Positions 1-10,858 of a stretch of DNA of 64,000 nt are shown one piece after another. The first letter of the stretch is position 1. The number at the start of each line of letters is the position of its first letter. A program made the position numbers and the translations under genes. The stretch comes from Diphasiastrum complanatum (taxonomy: Eukaryota; Streptophyta; Lycopodiopsida; Lycopodiales; Lycopodiaceae), in the NCBI GenBank assembly GCA_029204225.1, contig CM055113.1, positions 26,649,462-26,713,461 of the forward strand. Direction: 5' to 3'. The notes beneath the pieces were generated by a model, which saw nothing but the letters and a program-made list of their open reading frames with translations, was not told the origin of the DNA and made no database searches.

Positions 1-224
1 TCCCAGAAGGGAAAAGCGTGCGACGACAAAACTTGCCAAAAGAAGTGGCAGATCTGCTAGAAGAATTTAGTGATGTGTTCCCGGAGGAACTCCCAGCTAA
101 GCTACCTCCTCAAAGACCAGTGGACCATAAAATTGAGTTGGTACCAGGAACAGAGCCAACTTCATGAGCACCCTACAGAATGTCACAAGAGGAGTTGGCG
201 GAACTGAAAGGACAACTTGGTGAA
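1..224 (+). mobile_element. Chromovirus pol fragment (protease-RT linker)
   Basis: The translation matches the linker between protease and reverse transcriptase of the chromovirus copies at 1893 and 19546 ([34 protein letters not shown]). It enters from outside the window and stops exactly where the LTR at 225 begins, so it is the flank into which element A1 inserted. It is a fossil piece of the same family and is not whole. Confidence 0.85.
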
Positions 225-1133
225 TGTTGTAAAGCTGACTCAGGTGCACCCAACGTGCCCTGTAAGACTCTAAGGGGTGACACTCCCTAAGGTCCCAGAG
301 AAAGTTAGAACGTCAAGGACTGAGCCTCCGACCTGTGGTGAGCCAGTCAAGTAGTCACAAGTCATGAGCTAGCTCTAGAGCTCGAGTCATGGCCTAGTCA
401 GGAAGCAAGTTGATTCTGCCACCGGAACGGCTCCCGGGACCCATGTCCGGGAGCTAGACTGATTCTGCCAGGCTTAATCAGCAAAATAAAAACTAAGTCC
501 CAAAAAGCGTGCTTTACCAGAAAGCACTATGTTTCAGAACAGAGGGGGTGCGCCGAATCACAGCAGAACTATAGGGGGAGTCCGGCAGACAGAAACTTGG
601 GCAGCTCAACCAGCGCCAGGAATCCAATTGCCAGGTCTCAGCTCCCTCTACCAGCACAAGCCAGGCACAATGTCCAGCACGTGTTGGTGGCCCCAAGACC
701 GGTGAATCTATGTATGAATGTAACCTCTTCCAAATCTAATAAAGTTGATCCTTGGAGATGATTACCATTTCGGTTTCGCCTCCGGGACTGGTCCAAGTGA
801 AAGGACCCTTACTACAATCTTTTTGCGTCGCTGGCGCCTAAGGGTCCCTATCATCGACATGGGGCTTGCCGCTATGCCAATCGGTCAGTTTGGCGACCAC
901 TATGCCTTGGGTTTCATGTGTGGCTTGTCTTTGCCTTTGGTTACCTTTTGGGGACGGATTCTGAGTAGGCTTTCGGGTTGGTTGGGATTCCAGTTTTTTT
1001 AAGTCTGAATGGTTAAGCTTGTTACGTTTCTGAGTTGGCTTTTACGTAAGTGCATGATGGATGAATGTTAGACTTAAGCGCGTGTTGGGGAAACCGCTCA
1101 AGTCCCAGCGCCCTTTGAGGTGCCGGCGCAACA
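225..1133 (+). repeat. 5' LTR of chromovirus A1
   Basis: The LTR is 909 bp, starts TGTTGTAAAGC and ends GGCGCAACA, two bases before the primer-binding site. It is the same family as the LTRs at 10859, 22649 and 34984. A poly(A) signal AATAAA lies at 738-743, giving a likely R/U5 end shortly after it. A TATA-like stretch (AAAATAAAAAC) lies near 485, but the transcription start is not certain. Confidence 0.9.
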
Positions 1134-1135
1134 TG

Positions 1136-1151
1136 TGGTATCAGAGCCGAC
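1136..1151 (+). other. Primer-binding site of A1
   Basis: TGGTATCAGAGCCGAC is complementary to the 3' end of plant initiator-Met tRNA in its first 12 bases. It starts two bases after the LTR end, the usual placement for chromoviruses. Confidence 0.9.
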
Positions 1152-1224
1152 TAGTCGGTCAGCTACGCAAGTCTCACAGGGATGGCCACGTTCTTGGGAT
1201 TTGTCAAGACAACCGTTGCGCAAG

Positions 1225-1608
1225 GTGCTGCCCACAGTGTAAGCACGGGTGCGTCCACGTTCGGGGTGGTCGGCAGAACGGGGGACTTGATGTCAAAGTG
1301 CTGCCCTCGAGGTGTAAGCACGGTCAGTTCTCGCGGTTCGGGCCTGGCGCTGTCTGGACGTAGGACGGATGAGGCAAAGTACTGCCTAGGTAGGTGAAAG
1401 CACGATCTGTACCTTGTGGGGTGCGGGGCGACATATTCGAACTGTACGGGTTAACCATTGATACAGAGATGCTGCTCGAATTCGGGTGTAAAGCACGGGT
1501 GGTTAGCTGCCGGTGTGGGATAGCTGCCGATCGTTTAGCTATAAGGGCTATCGACCAAAAAGTGGTGGGGTGTGACTGAGGCAATGTGCTGCTTAATGGT
1601 GAAAGCAC
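1225..1608 (+). repeat. Leader hairpin array of A1 (five units)
   Basis: Five short inverted repeats of the form GTGCTGCC...GGTGAAAGCAC occur at 1225-1246, 1298-1321, 1379-1403, 1469-1496 and 1586-1608. The outer arms GTGCT and AGCAC can pair, and GCC can pair with GGT inside. A second recurring block (TTTAGCTATAAGGGCTATCG, 1526-1552 area) has its own TAGC/GCTA arms. The array occupies the place where gag would be expected. A packaging or dimerisation role is inference. Confidence 0.7.
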
Positions 1609-1892
1609 GGATGGTTGGATGGATGGTTCCCCGTGGACTAATTCTGTGATAGATTTGTGTGGGCGCGGCTAGGCAAAGATCCTACGTCCGGTCTCAAGGA
1701 GAATTTCACTTGAGAGGGATCCTCTGTTTAGCTTTGGTTGGTATGTTCGTTTGTGGTGTGCTTGTCTGGACATTGTCTAGATCTAGGTTCAATCTATCAA
1801 ATGCTAATGATCAAATAGAGGTTTGAATCATTGATGCATTAAATTTGAAACATTGAGAGAAGCTTACATTTATGAGTGGATGACGCACAAGT

Positions 1893-4800
1893 ATGGAAAG
1901 GAACTTCCATGGGGCAACCCCCAAGATTGGTTCAAGATTGTTATTCTTATCAAGAAAGATCGCGGGGAGGAAGTCAGATTTCATGATCGACTCCGGAGCT
2001 TCACATAACTATATCTCAAGGAGCGTAGTGGAACAATTCAGCTTGCCGACCAGGAATGTTACATCTACTCTCAAGGTAGAAACAGCGAAGGGAGCACTAG
2101 ATGTAGACAAAGTGACATTGAACATCCCGGTGCAGATTGGAAGATGGAAGGCTAAACTTAGCTTTGTGATTTTAGAGATGGATGCCTTTGATGTGATTTT
2201 GGGCCTCCCTTGGTTAAATGAACACTGTATCGCAGTTTTGGGTAGGAGCTCAAACTTGGTCCTCTTGGATTATAAGGGACAAATCTGCGTGACAAAAGCC
2301 CTTCCCGGAGGAAATGCTAAGGATACCGATATTGAACAAAATCTGGTTGCAGCATTAGTGATGAAAAGAATGGCGAAAGGGAAAAGCTCAAAGTGTTTTC
2401 TTTGCATCTGTCGAGAAGTCCCAGAAGGGAAAAGCGTGCGACAAGAAAACTTGCCAAAAGAAGTGGCAAATCCGTTAGAAGAATTTAGCGATGTGTTCCC
2501 GGAGGAACTCCCAGCTAAGCTACCTCCTCGAAGACCAGTGGACCATAAAATTGAGTTGGAACTAGGAACAGAGCCAACTTCACGAGCACCCTACAGAATG
2601 TCACAAGAAGAGTTGGCGGAACTGAAATGACAACTTGGTGAATTGATAGACAAAGGTTTTATTAGACCTAGCGCTTCACCTTTTGGAGCCCCAGTGTTGT
2701 TCCTGGAAAAGGCAGACAAAACTCTTCGAATGTGTGTGGATTATCGCATGCTTAACAAGAGTACCATCAAGAACAAGTACCCCATGCCTAGAATTGATGA
2801 CCTATTCGACCAACTCAAACATGCCAAATACTTTAGCCGAATAGATCTCAGATCTGGATATCATCAAATTCGAATAGCTAAAGGTGATGAGCACAAAACG
2901 GCGTTTCGAACGCGGTACGGAAGTCACGAGTTCCTGGTGATGCCATTCAGTCTAACAAATGCACCAGCCACTTTTTGCACGTTGATGAACAATATATTTC
3001 AAGACTGCCTAGATGAATTCGTCATTGTGTACATTGATGACATATTAGTATTTAGCCGGAACCTTCAAGATCACATTCAACTTTTAAGGACAGTTCTCCA
3101 ACGACTGAGGAGGAACTGCTTGTTCGCGAAAAGAGAGAAATGTGAATTTGTGGTGGAGGAAGTTGACTTCCTTGGACATGTTATAGGCCACGAACGGATT
3201 CGAATGGATCCTAAGAAGATCAAGGCTATCTTGGATTGGCTAGCACCTAAAACTGTTCATGGCATCAAATCCTTTGTGGGCTTATGTAACTTTTACAGGA
3301 GATTCATTGAGGCATTTAGCAAAATTGTGGCACCACTGTTGGAGCAGACCAAGACTCATCTGAAGATGACATGGACACCGGAATGTGAAGCAGCGTTCCA
3401 AGAACTAAAACGACGGATCACTCAAGAACCCATCCTTGCCTTACCGGACTTTAGCAAACCTTTTGAAATACATACAGATGCGTCGAACTTTGCTATTGGG
3501 GCCGTGCTGATGCAAGACGGAAAACCTATTGCATATTTTTCAAAGAAATTGAGTGACGTAGAGCGACGATGGCCAACTCATGAAAAAGAAATGGTCGCAG
3601 TAGTCCAAGCAGTGGAGCATTGGAGACATTATGTGGCAGGAAAACCCTTTAAGGCGTTCACTGATAATGTATCACTCAAGTACTTCTCATCCCAAGGTAT
3701 GCTCACGCCAAAGCAAATGCGATGGCAAAACTTTCTCTCAAAATTCAATATAGACATTTTACACACGGCGGGAAAGAACAATGTGGTGGCGGACGCACTA
3801 AGTAGACAGGATCACTTGATGGCAACAGTGACAACTCAGGTGACTGGCCTACTCCAAGAAATCAGGGAGAATTATGGTGTAGATGCGTTGGCAAAGGACT
3901 TAATGATCGAATTCCAGCTGGGAAAGCCTCATAAACATTTCACTTGGAAAGATCAAATGGTTGTTTATAAACAACGCAGAGTATATGTCCCAGACAACAT
4001 CAACCTGAGGAAGAAAGTCTTGCAAGAACATCATGACGTACTAGCCGCCGGGCATCCAGGGGTGAATCGCATGTATGAACTTATCAAAAGAGGCTTCTAT
4101 TGGCCAAGTATGTAGGCAGACATTGAATCCTATGTGCAAACATGCCCGACATGTCAACAAGTGAAGGTGGAACCGCTAGCTCTAGCTGGACTACTCCAAC
4201 CATTACCGGTACCAGCATACTGAGCATGGATTTTATTGTTCAACTACCACGGTGCCAAGGCTTCGACTCAATTTATGTGGTGGTTGACCGGTATTCAAAG
4301 CAAGTTCATCTAGTACCAACTAAAAGTTCAGTGACAGCTGAAGAAGTGGCAAGGTTATTTTTCAAATGTGTTTTCAAATACCACGGCCTGCCTAGAACGA
4401 TTATTTCTGACCGAGACACCAAGTTCGTTAGAAAGTTTTGGACTTGTCTATTTCGCCTCGTGGGAACCGGACTGAATTTCAGTACTGCATATCACCCTCA
4501 GACAAATGGGCAAACGGAGCGAGTCAATCGACAGATTAAACAATATTTACGAAATTATGTCGCTTGGGACCAATCCGATTGGGTCAACTACTTGGATATT
4601 CTCGAGTTTGCACATAACAACCAAGTGAACAGATCTACTGGAAGGGCACCCATCGAGATAAGCAATGGTCGGCTACCGATTGTTCCAAGCTCTTTTCTTA
4701 CAGGCATGCAGGAAACACCAGTACCCACTGTAGAGGAATTCATCAATGAGTGGCACACAAAGCTGACCGAGGTGAAGGCGTTTTTAGAGCAGTCACAAAG

Positions 4801-5233
4801 GAGTATGGCAGCTGACGTAAACCCACATCGACGAGAACTGGAATTTGAGGAAGGTGATCAAGTATGGCTGAACACAAAGAACATTGCGCTACCAAAAGGT
4901 TTTTCTCATAAGTTTGCTCGACCTTATGCGGGACCATATTATGTCACCAAGAAGATCAACCCAGTGGCTTACCGATTAGCACTGCCATCCAGCTTGGATA
5001 TACACAATGTGTTTCATATCTTATTACTCAAACGATACAAACCAGATGAGCGATTTGATCGGCAACACGAACTCCGTCACCCACCAACGACACTTGATGA
5101 TACGAAGAGGCAGCTTGTACCAGAACAAATATTGACACATAGAAAGCAAACTGGCGTTCAACGTGAATATCTAGTGAATTGGCTACGGGCTCCACTTATT
5201 GAGGCTTCTTGGGAGTACGAAGACAAATTTTAG
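1893..5233 (+). pseudogene. A1 pol region: protease, RT, RNase H, integrase, chromodomain remnant
   Basis: The order read from the translation is aspartic protease ([14 protein letters not shown] near 1980), reverse transcriptase with the YIDDILVFS active-site motif near 3030, RNase H ([13 protein letters not shown] near 3475), integrase zinc region and catalytic core ([20 protein letters not shown]), and a chromodomain-like tail (REYLVNWL...EASWEYED). This order and the tail define a chromovirus. The region is broken, with about four lesions, and is a fossil. A1 has no zinc-knuckle Gag upstream of the protease. Downstream, about 340 bp of 3' untranslated sequence leads to the polypurine tract. 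Confidence 0.9.
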
Positions 5234-5572
5234 GAGGGATCCCCTGAAGTACTAGCATATTATCTGCAGAAGAACCAACACAATAGCCGTCTTTCCAGAT
5301 CGGCACACAAAGCACTACCTGACAGCATGCCTCCTACATGAACATTCATGGCCATTCTGAAGTTCAAGGAACTTCTCGGTATCTTGCTTAAGTTTGCCAA
5401 TAAATCACTTGTAGCTTTACACAGGTTTTACTTAAGTGAACTTTATCTACACTTTTCCTGTGCTACTGCCAATGTATTTTGTGATTCAAAGTTGTTAAGG
5501 CCGGTGAATTAAGCCCGTGCCATACGTCCTAGGTCTAGTTTGGCCCTGATGAGGACATCAACTTTTTCAAAC

Positions 5573-5582
5573 GAGGGGAGGA
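5573..5582 (+). other. Polypurine tract of A1
   Basis: GAGGGGAGGA lies immediately before the first bases (TGTT, 5583-5586) of the A1 3' LTR. A conserved block GATGAGGACATCA precedes it at 5548-5560, and a similar block precedes the polypurine tract of A2 and of element B. Confidence 0.8.
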
Positions 5583-5586
5583 TGTT

Positions 5587-6807
5587 TGTTGTAAAGCTAC
5601 CTTTACAAGGTTTACTTGCGGCGCCATCGGCGCCGGCTATGTCCCCGGCGCCAGCAGCGCCACTGCTGCTCCCGGCGCCGCTCCCGGCGCCACTGTGACC
5701 AGAATCCAGCCGGCGCCAAGTTCCTATGGCTGAAAATCTTTGATCGGTTCTAGCGAAGTCCAGAGAGCTCAGATCGATGTGCAATCACCTCACACGATCT
5801 AGGCATGATTAAAGGAATCCTGGGGATCAATAAAATCTAGAGAGAGAAAATGACTTTCTAGAAAGAGAAAATCCTAGAGAGAGAAAAACGTGCTTTACCA
5901 GCTTGGGTAGAGTGCTTGGTATGAGGGGGGGGGTGCCGAATCACACCAATACTATAGGGGAGTGCGGGTTGCGACTCAGGGCGAGCTCCAACCAAGTCTC
6001 AGCCTCCCTTGCTGGAATGTTGTCATGGCTCTCGCCTTGGCATGCTAGCGCCCCGGAGACTAGGGTCGGTCACACACTTGAAATGTAACCTTCTCAGATG
6101 TATCAATAAAGTGGGATTTTCCTCAAACTGACTCTGATTACCTTCTGGGTTTCAGTGTTCGGTAAAAGCGCCAGTTGTAAGGCCGCTTTCAAAATTTTTA
6201 ACTTGGCACATAGCTGAGGGTCGTATCCCGGGACGCCAGCGGTATGCCGTCGGGACCATTCGGTCCGTGGCGCCAGCGGTATGCTGTCGGGACCATTTGG
6301 TCCAAGAACTGGTTGTTTCCATATCTGTCGCGGCTTGTGGTTCTGAGTGTTCCTTGCATGAACGTGAATGGGTTAAGCTCTTGGGGAACGGGCTCTAACC
6401 TGTCGGCTGAGTTGGATGGCTTGCTTGGGTGGATGTGGATGTTACCTGTTTATGGCTGTCCAGTCTGGCGTGGCGCCAGGTTGGCTTCCAGCGCTCGTGA
6501 CGAAGCTTTCTTAAGTCTGATGTAAGTCAGACTGCTTGCTTGGAATGGATGTTACTCGTTTGTAACGAAGCTTCGAGTTGGTTAAGTTTGATGTATGTCG
6601 GGCGGCTTGCTTGGAGGGAAGTCACCCCCGATCTGGCATGGCGCCAGGTTGGATCTCAATGTTGGTTTTTCGGAACTTCAAGTTGGTTAAGTCTGATCGT
6701 TGTTGGCGAGTTGGCTGCTTGTATGTCAAGTGGGTTTGGATGGCAAGAGTTGAAGGCTGGGAAGCTAAGTCGTGGTTCCCGGCTCCCTTTGGGATGCCTG
6801 CGCTACA
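5587..6807 (+). repeat. 5' LTR of element B
   Basis: The LTR is 1221 bp, starts TGTTGTAAAGCTACC and ends TGCGCTACA. Its first 130 bp are dense in GGCGCC palindromes. A poly(A) signal AATAAA is at 6105-6110. The second half contains imperfect direct repeats built on GTTGGTTAAGTCTGATGT and TGGCGCCAGGTTGG. Confidence 0.9.
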
Positions 6808-6809
6808 TG

Positions 6810-6825
6810 TGGTATCAAAGCCGAC
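6810..6825 (+). other. Primer-binding site of element B
   Basis: TGGTATCAAAGCCGAC sits two bases after the LTR end, at the same spacing as in A1 and A2. It differs from the A-type site at one base (CAAAGCC instead of CAGAGCC). Confidence 0.85.
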
Positions 6826-6897
6826 TGGTCGGTTAGCTATGCGAATCTCACGGAAATGGCCACGGTTTGGGGTTCATCAAGACAACTGTTGTGCAAG

Positions 6898-7593
6898 GTG
6901 CTGCCCACAGTGTAAGCACGGGTGCGTCCACGGTCGGGGTGGTTGGCAGGACGGGGGCTTGATGAGTCAAAGTGCTGCCCTTGAGGTGTAAGCACGGTCA
7001 GTTTCCGCGGTTCGGGCCTGGCGCCGTCTGCACGTAGGACAGATGAGGCAATGTGCTGCCATTAGGATGGTGTAAGCACGGTCTGTGCCTTTGTGGGGTG
7101 CGGGGTGACATATTCACGATGACCACCGTTCGTTTAGCTATAAGGGCTATCGACCAAATTAGGTGGGGGCGTTACTGAGGCAATGTGCTGTCTAACGGTG
7201 AAAGCACGGGTGCGTCCACGTGCTGCCTAACGGTGAAAGCACGGGTGCGTCCACGGGGGTGGTATATTCAAGGATAGCTGCCATTCGTTTAGCTATAAGG
7301 GCTATCGACCAAATTTTGTGGGGGCGTTACTGAGGCAATGTGCTGCCTAACGGTGAAAGCACGGGTGCGTCCACGATTGGGGGGTACGCTGCCGATCGTT
7401 TAGCTATAAGGGCTATCGACTAGATTTGGTGGGGGCGTTACTGAGGCAATGTGCTGCCTGACGGTGAAAGCACGGGTGCGTCCACGGGGGTGGTATATTC
7501 AAGGATAGCTGCCGATCGTTTAGCTATAAGGGCTATCGACCAAAAAGTGGTGGGGCGTGACTGAGGCAATGTGCTGCTTAATGGTGAAAGCAC
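6898..7593 (+). repeat. Leader hairpin array of element B (eight units)
   Basis: GTGCTGCC...GGTGAAAGCAC inverted repeats lie at 6898-6919, 6972-6995, 7053-7079, 7185-7207, 7220-7242, 7340-7362, 7451-7473 and 7571-7593. The last five are part of a tandem repeat that also contains GTGCGTCCACG and a second hairpin block TTTAGCTATAAGGGCTATCG. Units are roughly 110-145 bp, except one short 35-bp step. The same array with five units is found in A1 and A2. Confidence 0.75.
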
Positions 7594-9442
7594 GGATGGT
7601 TGGAGGGGTGTCCTATGTGGGCTGATTCCGTGATCGATTTGTATGGGCGCGGCCAGGCAAAGGTCCGTTGGCAGGACCATCTCAAAGGGGGACCTTGTCT
7701 TTGTTACTTGTTAGTAAACCTGCCTGAGTGTCTTACTTGTATGTATTCGTGGTGAGTCTTAGTACTCGTGCTTTGTCTGGTTTGCATGATTGCTTGTGAT
7801 ACAAGGAGCTGATGGCTCGAGAAGGGACCTTTTCTTTTGAAGGCTGATACCATCAAACAAAGAGGACTACAGAATCTGTGGGGCGGATTTGCAGTTCAAG
7901 TACTCACACGTGAACGACAACGAAACGACTCAATGTTTGCAAAGGATGGATGGCTAGCCTATTTCTTGGGTTAGTTTCATTTGCGACAACGCCCACCAGA
8001 CGCAAGCAGGAAGTCAAAAGTTGGAAAGGGCAATTTCAGGGGAGATCTTCTATGGAGCAGTTGGTCTTCATTTTGGGACGGCCACCTTCGGAACTGAAAC
8101 TCACTGAGCATGGGTGATATCCAGTATCAGTTGGGTTTTTCCTCAAAGGGGAAAAGACTAGGATCCTCTTCAGAGATTGGCAACAAGTTGGATCGAGCCA
8201 TAATCCTAGCAGATGGGAAGCAAAGTGTTGGAAAGGCTTTTTGTCCGAAGAACTCTACTCTAAAGTCCGATCAGTTGATTTATTAAGTGGAGGGGAACTA
8301 TCACACACACCTCTCTCTTGGGGCAAATTTTGAATTAAAGTTGATCAAAATGGGGGCAAATTCAAGGTGACCTAGCCATACTCACACGAGGAGACTGGCG
8401 AACTTTGGACCTAATAAGTTGACAAGTTTTTGTTGGGAAAGGAAAGCTTGTTATAGGCTTTCTCTGGACCAGCAATGATGAGGAAACATATGAGTACGCT
8501 GGCTTGTGTTACGTGTAAGACAGCTGATCAATGAAGGAACTGAGAAAGTTGAGTCTTGCATGAGAGACTTGGTATTTCGAACGGACGCTAAGGGACAGTT
8601 CGCGTTGAGATCGGACTAGTGCAAACTCTGGGTGCATGTGTCTGATTCAAAGAGAGCTACTTGAAGCCAAGCTCGATGTACACTTCTTGTTTTGACTGTG
8701 AGGCAACTGACCAGTGATGGAATTGTGAAAGTCAAGTTTTGCGCGACGGACATGGTGCTTCAAACAAACGCGAAGAGATAGTTCGGATGCGGATCAAACT
8801 GGTGCGACCCTTTGGCTTTCCACGAGGTCAATGGTTACATTTGGGCTGATTCAAAGAGCTACTTCAAGCTAAGTGAGAGGTGCATTGCGGAGTACTCAAT
8901 CTTTGCCTACCTTAAAGAGCCAAGATGGAAAAGTATCAAGATCAGGCTGGGACAAGGAGAGAAATCAAGGTGCAGAAGCAACAAGGCACGAAGTGGACCA
9001 TAAAGTGGGCAATCAAACGATAAATCCTTCGGCTCAGGGAGCCTTGATACCTGTGCGGAACTGAACAAATCTGGAGCTCAGGGAGCTCAACACAAAATGC
9101 ATCAAGGACAAATCAGGAGCTCAAAGGAGTTCCAAAGTCGAAAGTCAAAAGCGACAGGGGCGAACATTTCAAAGAAAGACCTCTGCCACCAGTTAATAAG
9201 GTTATTGGGTTTTACGAAAGCGATATCAAATCTACGCTTTTCCCATACAAAGATATATTTCCAAGTTATGTAATTTTTCAGTACAAAGAGCTGAGCCTCC
9301 GACTTGTGGTGTGCCAGCTTCAATGTTAATAAAAAGTGGCCAGTAAATTGAGTACTGTGCCTAGTAGCTTAAATGTATAGTCATTTTAATTGGGAGACAC
9401 CTTTACTTTAATCTGACATCTGACGAGGACATAAGATTTTAT
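7594..9442 (+). other. Non-coding body of element B
   Basis: About 1.85 kb between the hairpin array and the polypurine tract. Open stretches are short (the longest near 8812-9064 are overlapping and resemble no family). Two similar segments, near 8560-8660 and 8740-8850, share phrases (ACTGAGAAAGT/AATTGTGAAAGT, GATAGTTCGGATGCGGATC-like), which suggests an old internal duplication. No protein function can be supported. Confidence 0.6.
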
Positions 9443-9456
9443 AAAGGTGGGGTGGA
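9443..9456 (+). other. Polypurine tract of element B
   Basis: AAAGGTGGGGTGGA abuts the 3' LTR. It is preceded at 9421-9433 by a block close to the GATGAGGACATCA block found before the A-type polypurine tract. Confidence 0.75.
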
Positions 9457-10676
9457 TGTTGTAAAGCTACCTTTACAAGCTTTACTTGCGGCGCCATCGG
9501 CGCCAGCAGCGCCACTGCTGCTCCCGGCGCCGCTCCCGGCGCCACTGTGACCAGAATCCAGCCGGCGCCAAGTTCCTATGGCTGAAAACCTTTGATCGGT
9601 TCTAGCGAAGTCCAGAGAGCTCAGATCGATGTGCAATCACCTCACACGATCTAGGCATGATTAAAGGAAGCCTGGGGATCAATAAAATCTAGAGAGAGAA
9701 AATGACTTTCTAGAAAGAGAAAATCCTAGAGAGAGAAAAACGTGCTTTACCAGCTTGGGTAGAGTGCTTGGTATGAGGGGGGGGTGCCGAATCACACCAA
9801 TACTATAGGGGAGTGCGGGTTGCGACTCAGGGCGAGCTCCAACCAAGTCTCAGCCTCCCTTGCTGGAATGTTGTCATGGCTCTCGCCTTGGCATGCTAGC
9901 GCCCCGGAGACTAGGGTCGGTCACACACTTGAAATGTAACCTTCTCAGATGTATCAATAAAGTGGGATTTTCCTCAAACTGACTCTGATTACCTTCTGGG
10001 TTTCAGTGTTCGGTAAAAGCGCCAGTTGTAAGGCCGCTTTCAAAATTTTTAACTTGGCACATAGCTGAGGGTCGTATCCCGGGACGCCAGCGGTATGCCG
10101 TCGGGACCATTCGGTCCGTGGCGCCAGTGGTATGCTGTCGGGACCATTTGGTCCAAGAACTGGTTGTTTCCATATCTGTCGCGGCTTGTGGTTCTGAGTG
10201 TTCCTTGCATGAACGTGAATGGGTTAAGCTCTTGGGGAACGGGCTCTAACCTGTCGGCTGAGTTGGATGGCTTGCTTGGGTGGATGTGGATGTTACCTGT
10301 TTATGGCTGTCCAGTCTGGCGTGGCGCCAGGTTGGCTTCCAACGTTCGTGACGAAGCTTTCAGTTGGTTAAGTCTGATGTAAGTCAGACCGCTTGCTTGG
10401 AATGGATGTTACTCGTTTGTAACGAAGCTTCGAGTTGGTTAAGTTTGATGTATGTCGGGCGGCTTGCTTGGAGGGAAGTCACCCACGTCGGGACCCCCGA
10501 TCTGGCATGGCGCCAGGTTGGATCTCAATGTTGGTTTTTTGGAACTTCAAGTTGGTTAAGTCTGATCGTTGTTGGCGAGTTGGCTACTTGTATGTCAAGT
10601 GGGTTTGGATGGCAAGAGTTGAAGGCTGGGAAGCTAAGTCGTGGTTCCCGGCTCCCTTTGGGATGCCTGCGCTACA
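9457..10676 (+). repeat. 3' LTR of element B
   Basis: The LTR is 1220 bp and near-identical to the LTR at 5587-6807, apart from scattered substitutions and a few short indels. The poly(A) signal AATAAA is at 9956-9961. It is followed directly by the ATGTT duplication and the resumed A1 LTR. Confidence 0.9.
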
Positions 10677-10677
10677 A

Positions 10678-10858
10678 TGTTGTAAAGCTGACTCAGGTGC
10701 ACCCAGCGTGCCGTGTAAGACTCTAAGGGGTGACACTCCCTAAGGTCCCAGAGCAAGTTAGAACGTCAAGGACTGAGCCTCCGACCTGTGGTGAGCCAGT
10801 CAAGTAGTCACAAGTCATGAGCTAGCTCTGGAGCTCGAGTCATGGCCTAGTCAGGAAG
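10678..10858 (+). repeat. A1 3' LTR, middle piece
   Basis: This is the first 181 bases of an A-type LTR (its first four bases also belong to the ATGTT duplication). It ends at TCAGGAAG, where A2 inserted; the LTR resumes at 23567 with GGAAG duplicated. Confidence 0.9.

Larger units (their letters stand above)
5587..10676 (+). mobile_element. Element B: LTR element without coding capacity (gypsy-type, LARD-like)
   Basis: The two LTRs of 1221 and 1220 bp flank 2.65 kb of internal DNA with no gag or pol motif in any frame. A perfect 5-bp duplication ATGTT (5582-5586 and 10677-10681) shows an integrase-made insertion four bases into the 3' LTR of A1. B has its own primer-binding site, hairpin array and polypurine tract, so its signals for replication look whole. 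LTR tips TGTTGTAAAGCT...CTACA resemble those of A. Hand comparison of the two LTRs gives about ten substitutions and a few indels (about 1%), so it is young. Mobilisation by A-type proteins in trans is inferred. Confidence 0.88.

Noticed and set aside
514-1002. Open frames inside A-type LTRs (also at 11388-11645, 23178-23435, 23918-24175, 35121-35378)
   Set aside because: The same 85-residue frame recurs because the LTR is repeated. It matches no known family and lies across the poly(A) signal region, so I treat it as chance openness.
1136-1151. GGTATCAGAGC sites as real tRNA genes
   Set aside because: Each is only a primer-binding site next to an LTR. No cloverleaf or B-box follows.
1225-1608. 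Leader hairpin units as a CRISPR-like array
   Set aside because: Units and spacers vary in length, the genome is a plant, and the array sits in a retroelement leader.
5509-5784. Minus-strand Ala/Gly/Ser-rich open frame at the start of B-type LTRs
   Set aside because: It is the translation of GGCGCC palindromic repeats, crosses the LTR edge, and has no homologue that I recognise.
8812-9064. Overlapping small frames in the body of element B as possible accessory genes
   Set aside because: Two frames of equal length overlap, neither has a recognisable domain, and the surrounding body is non-coding.
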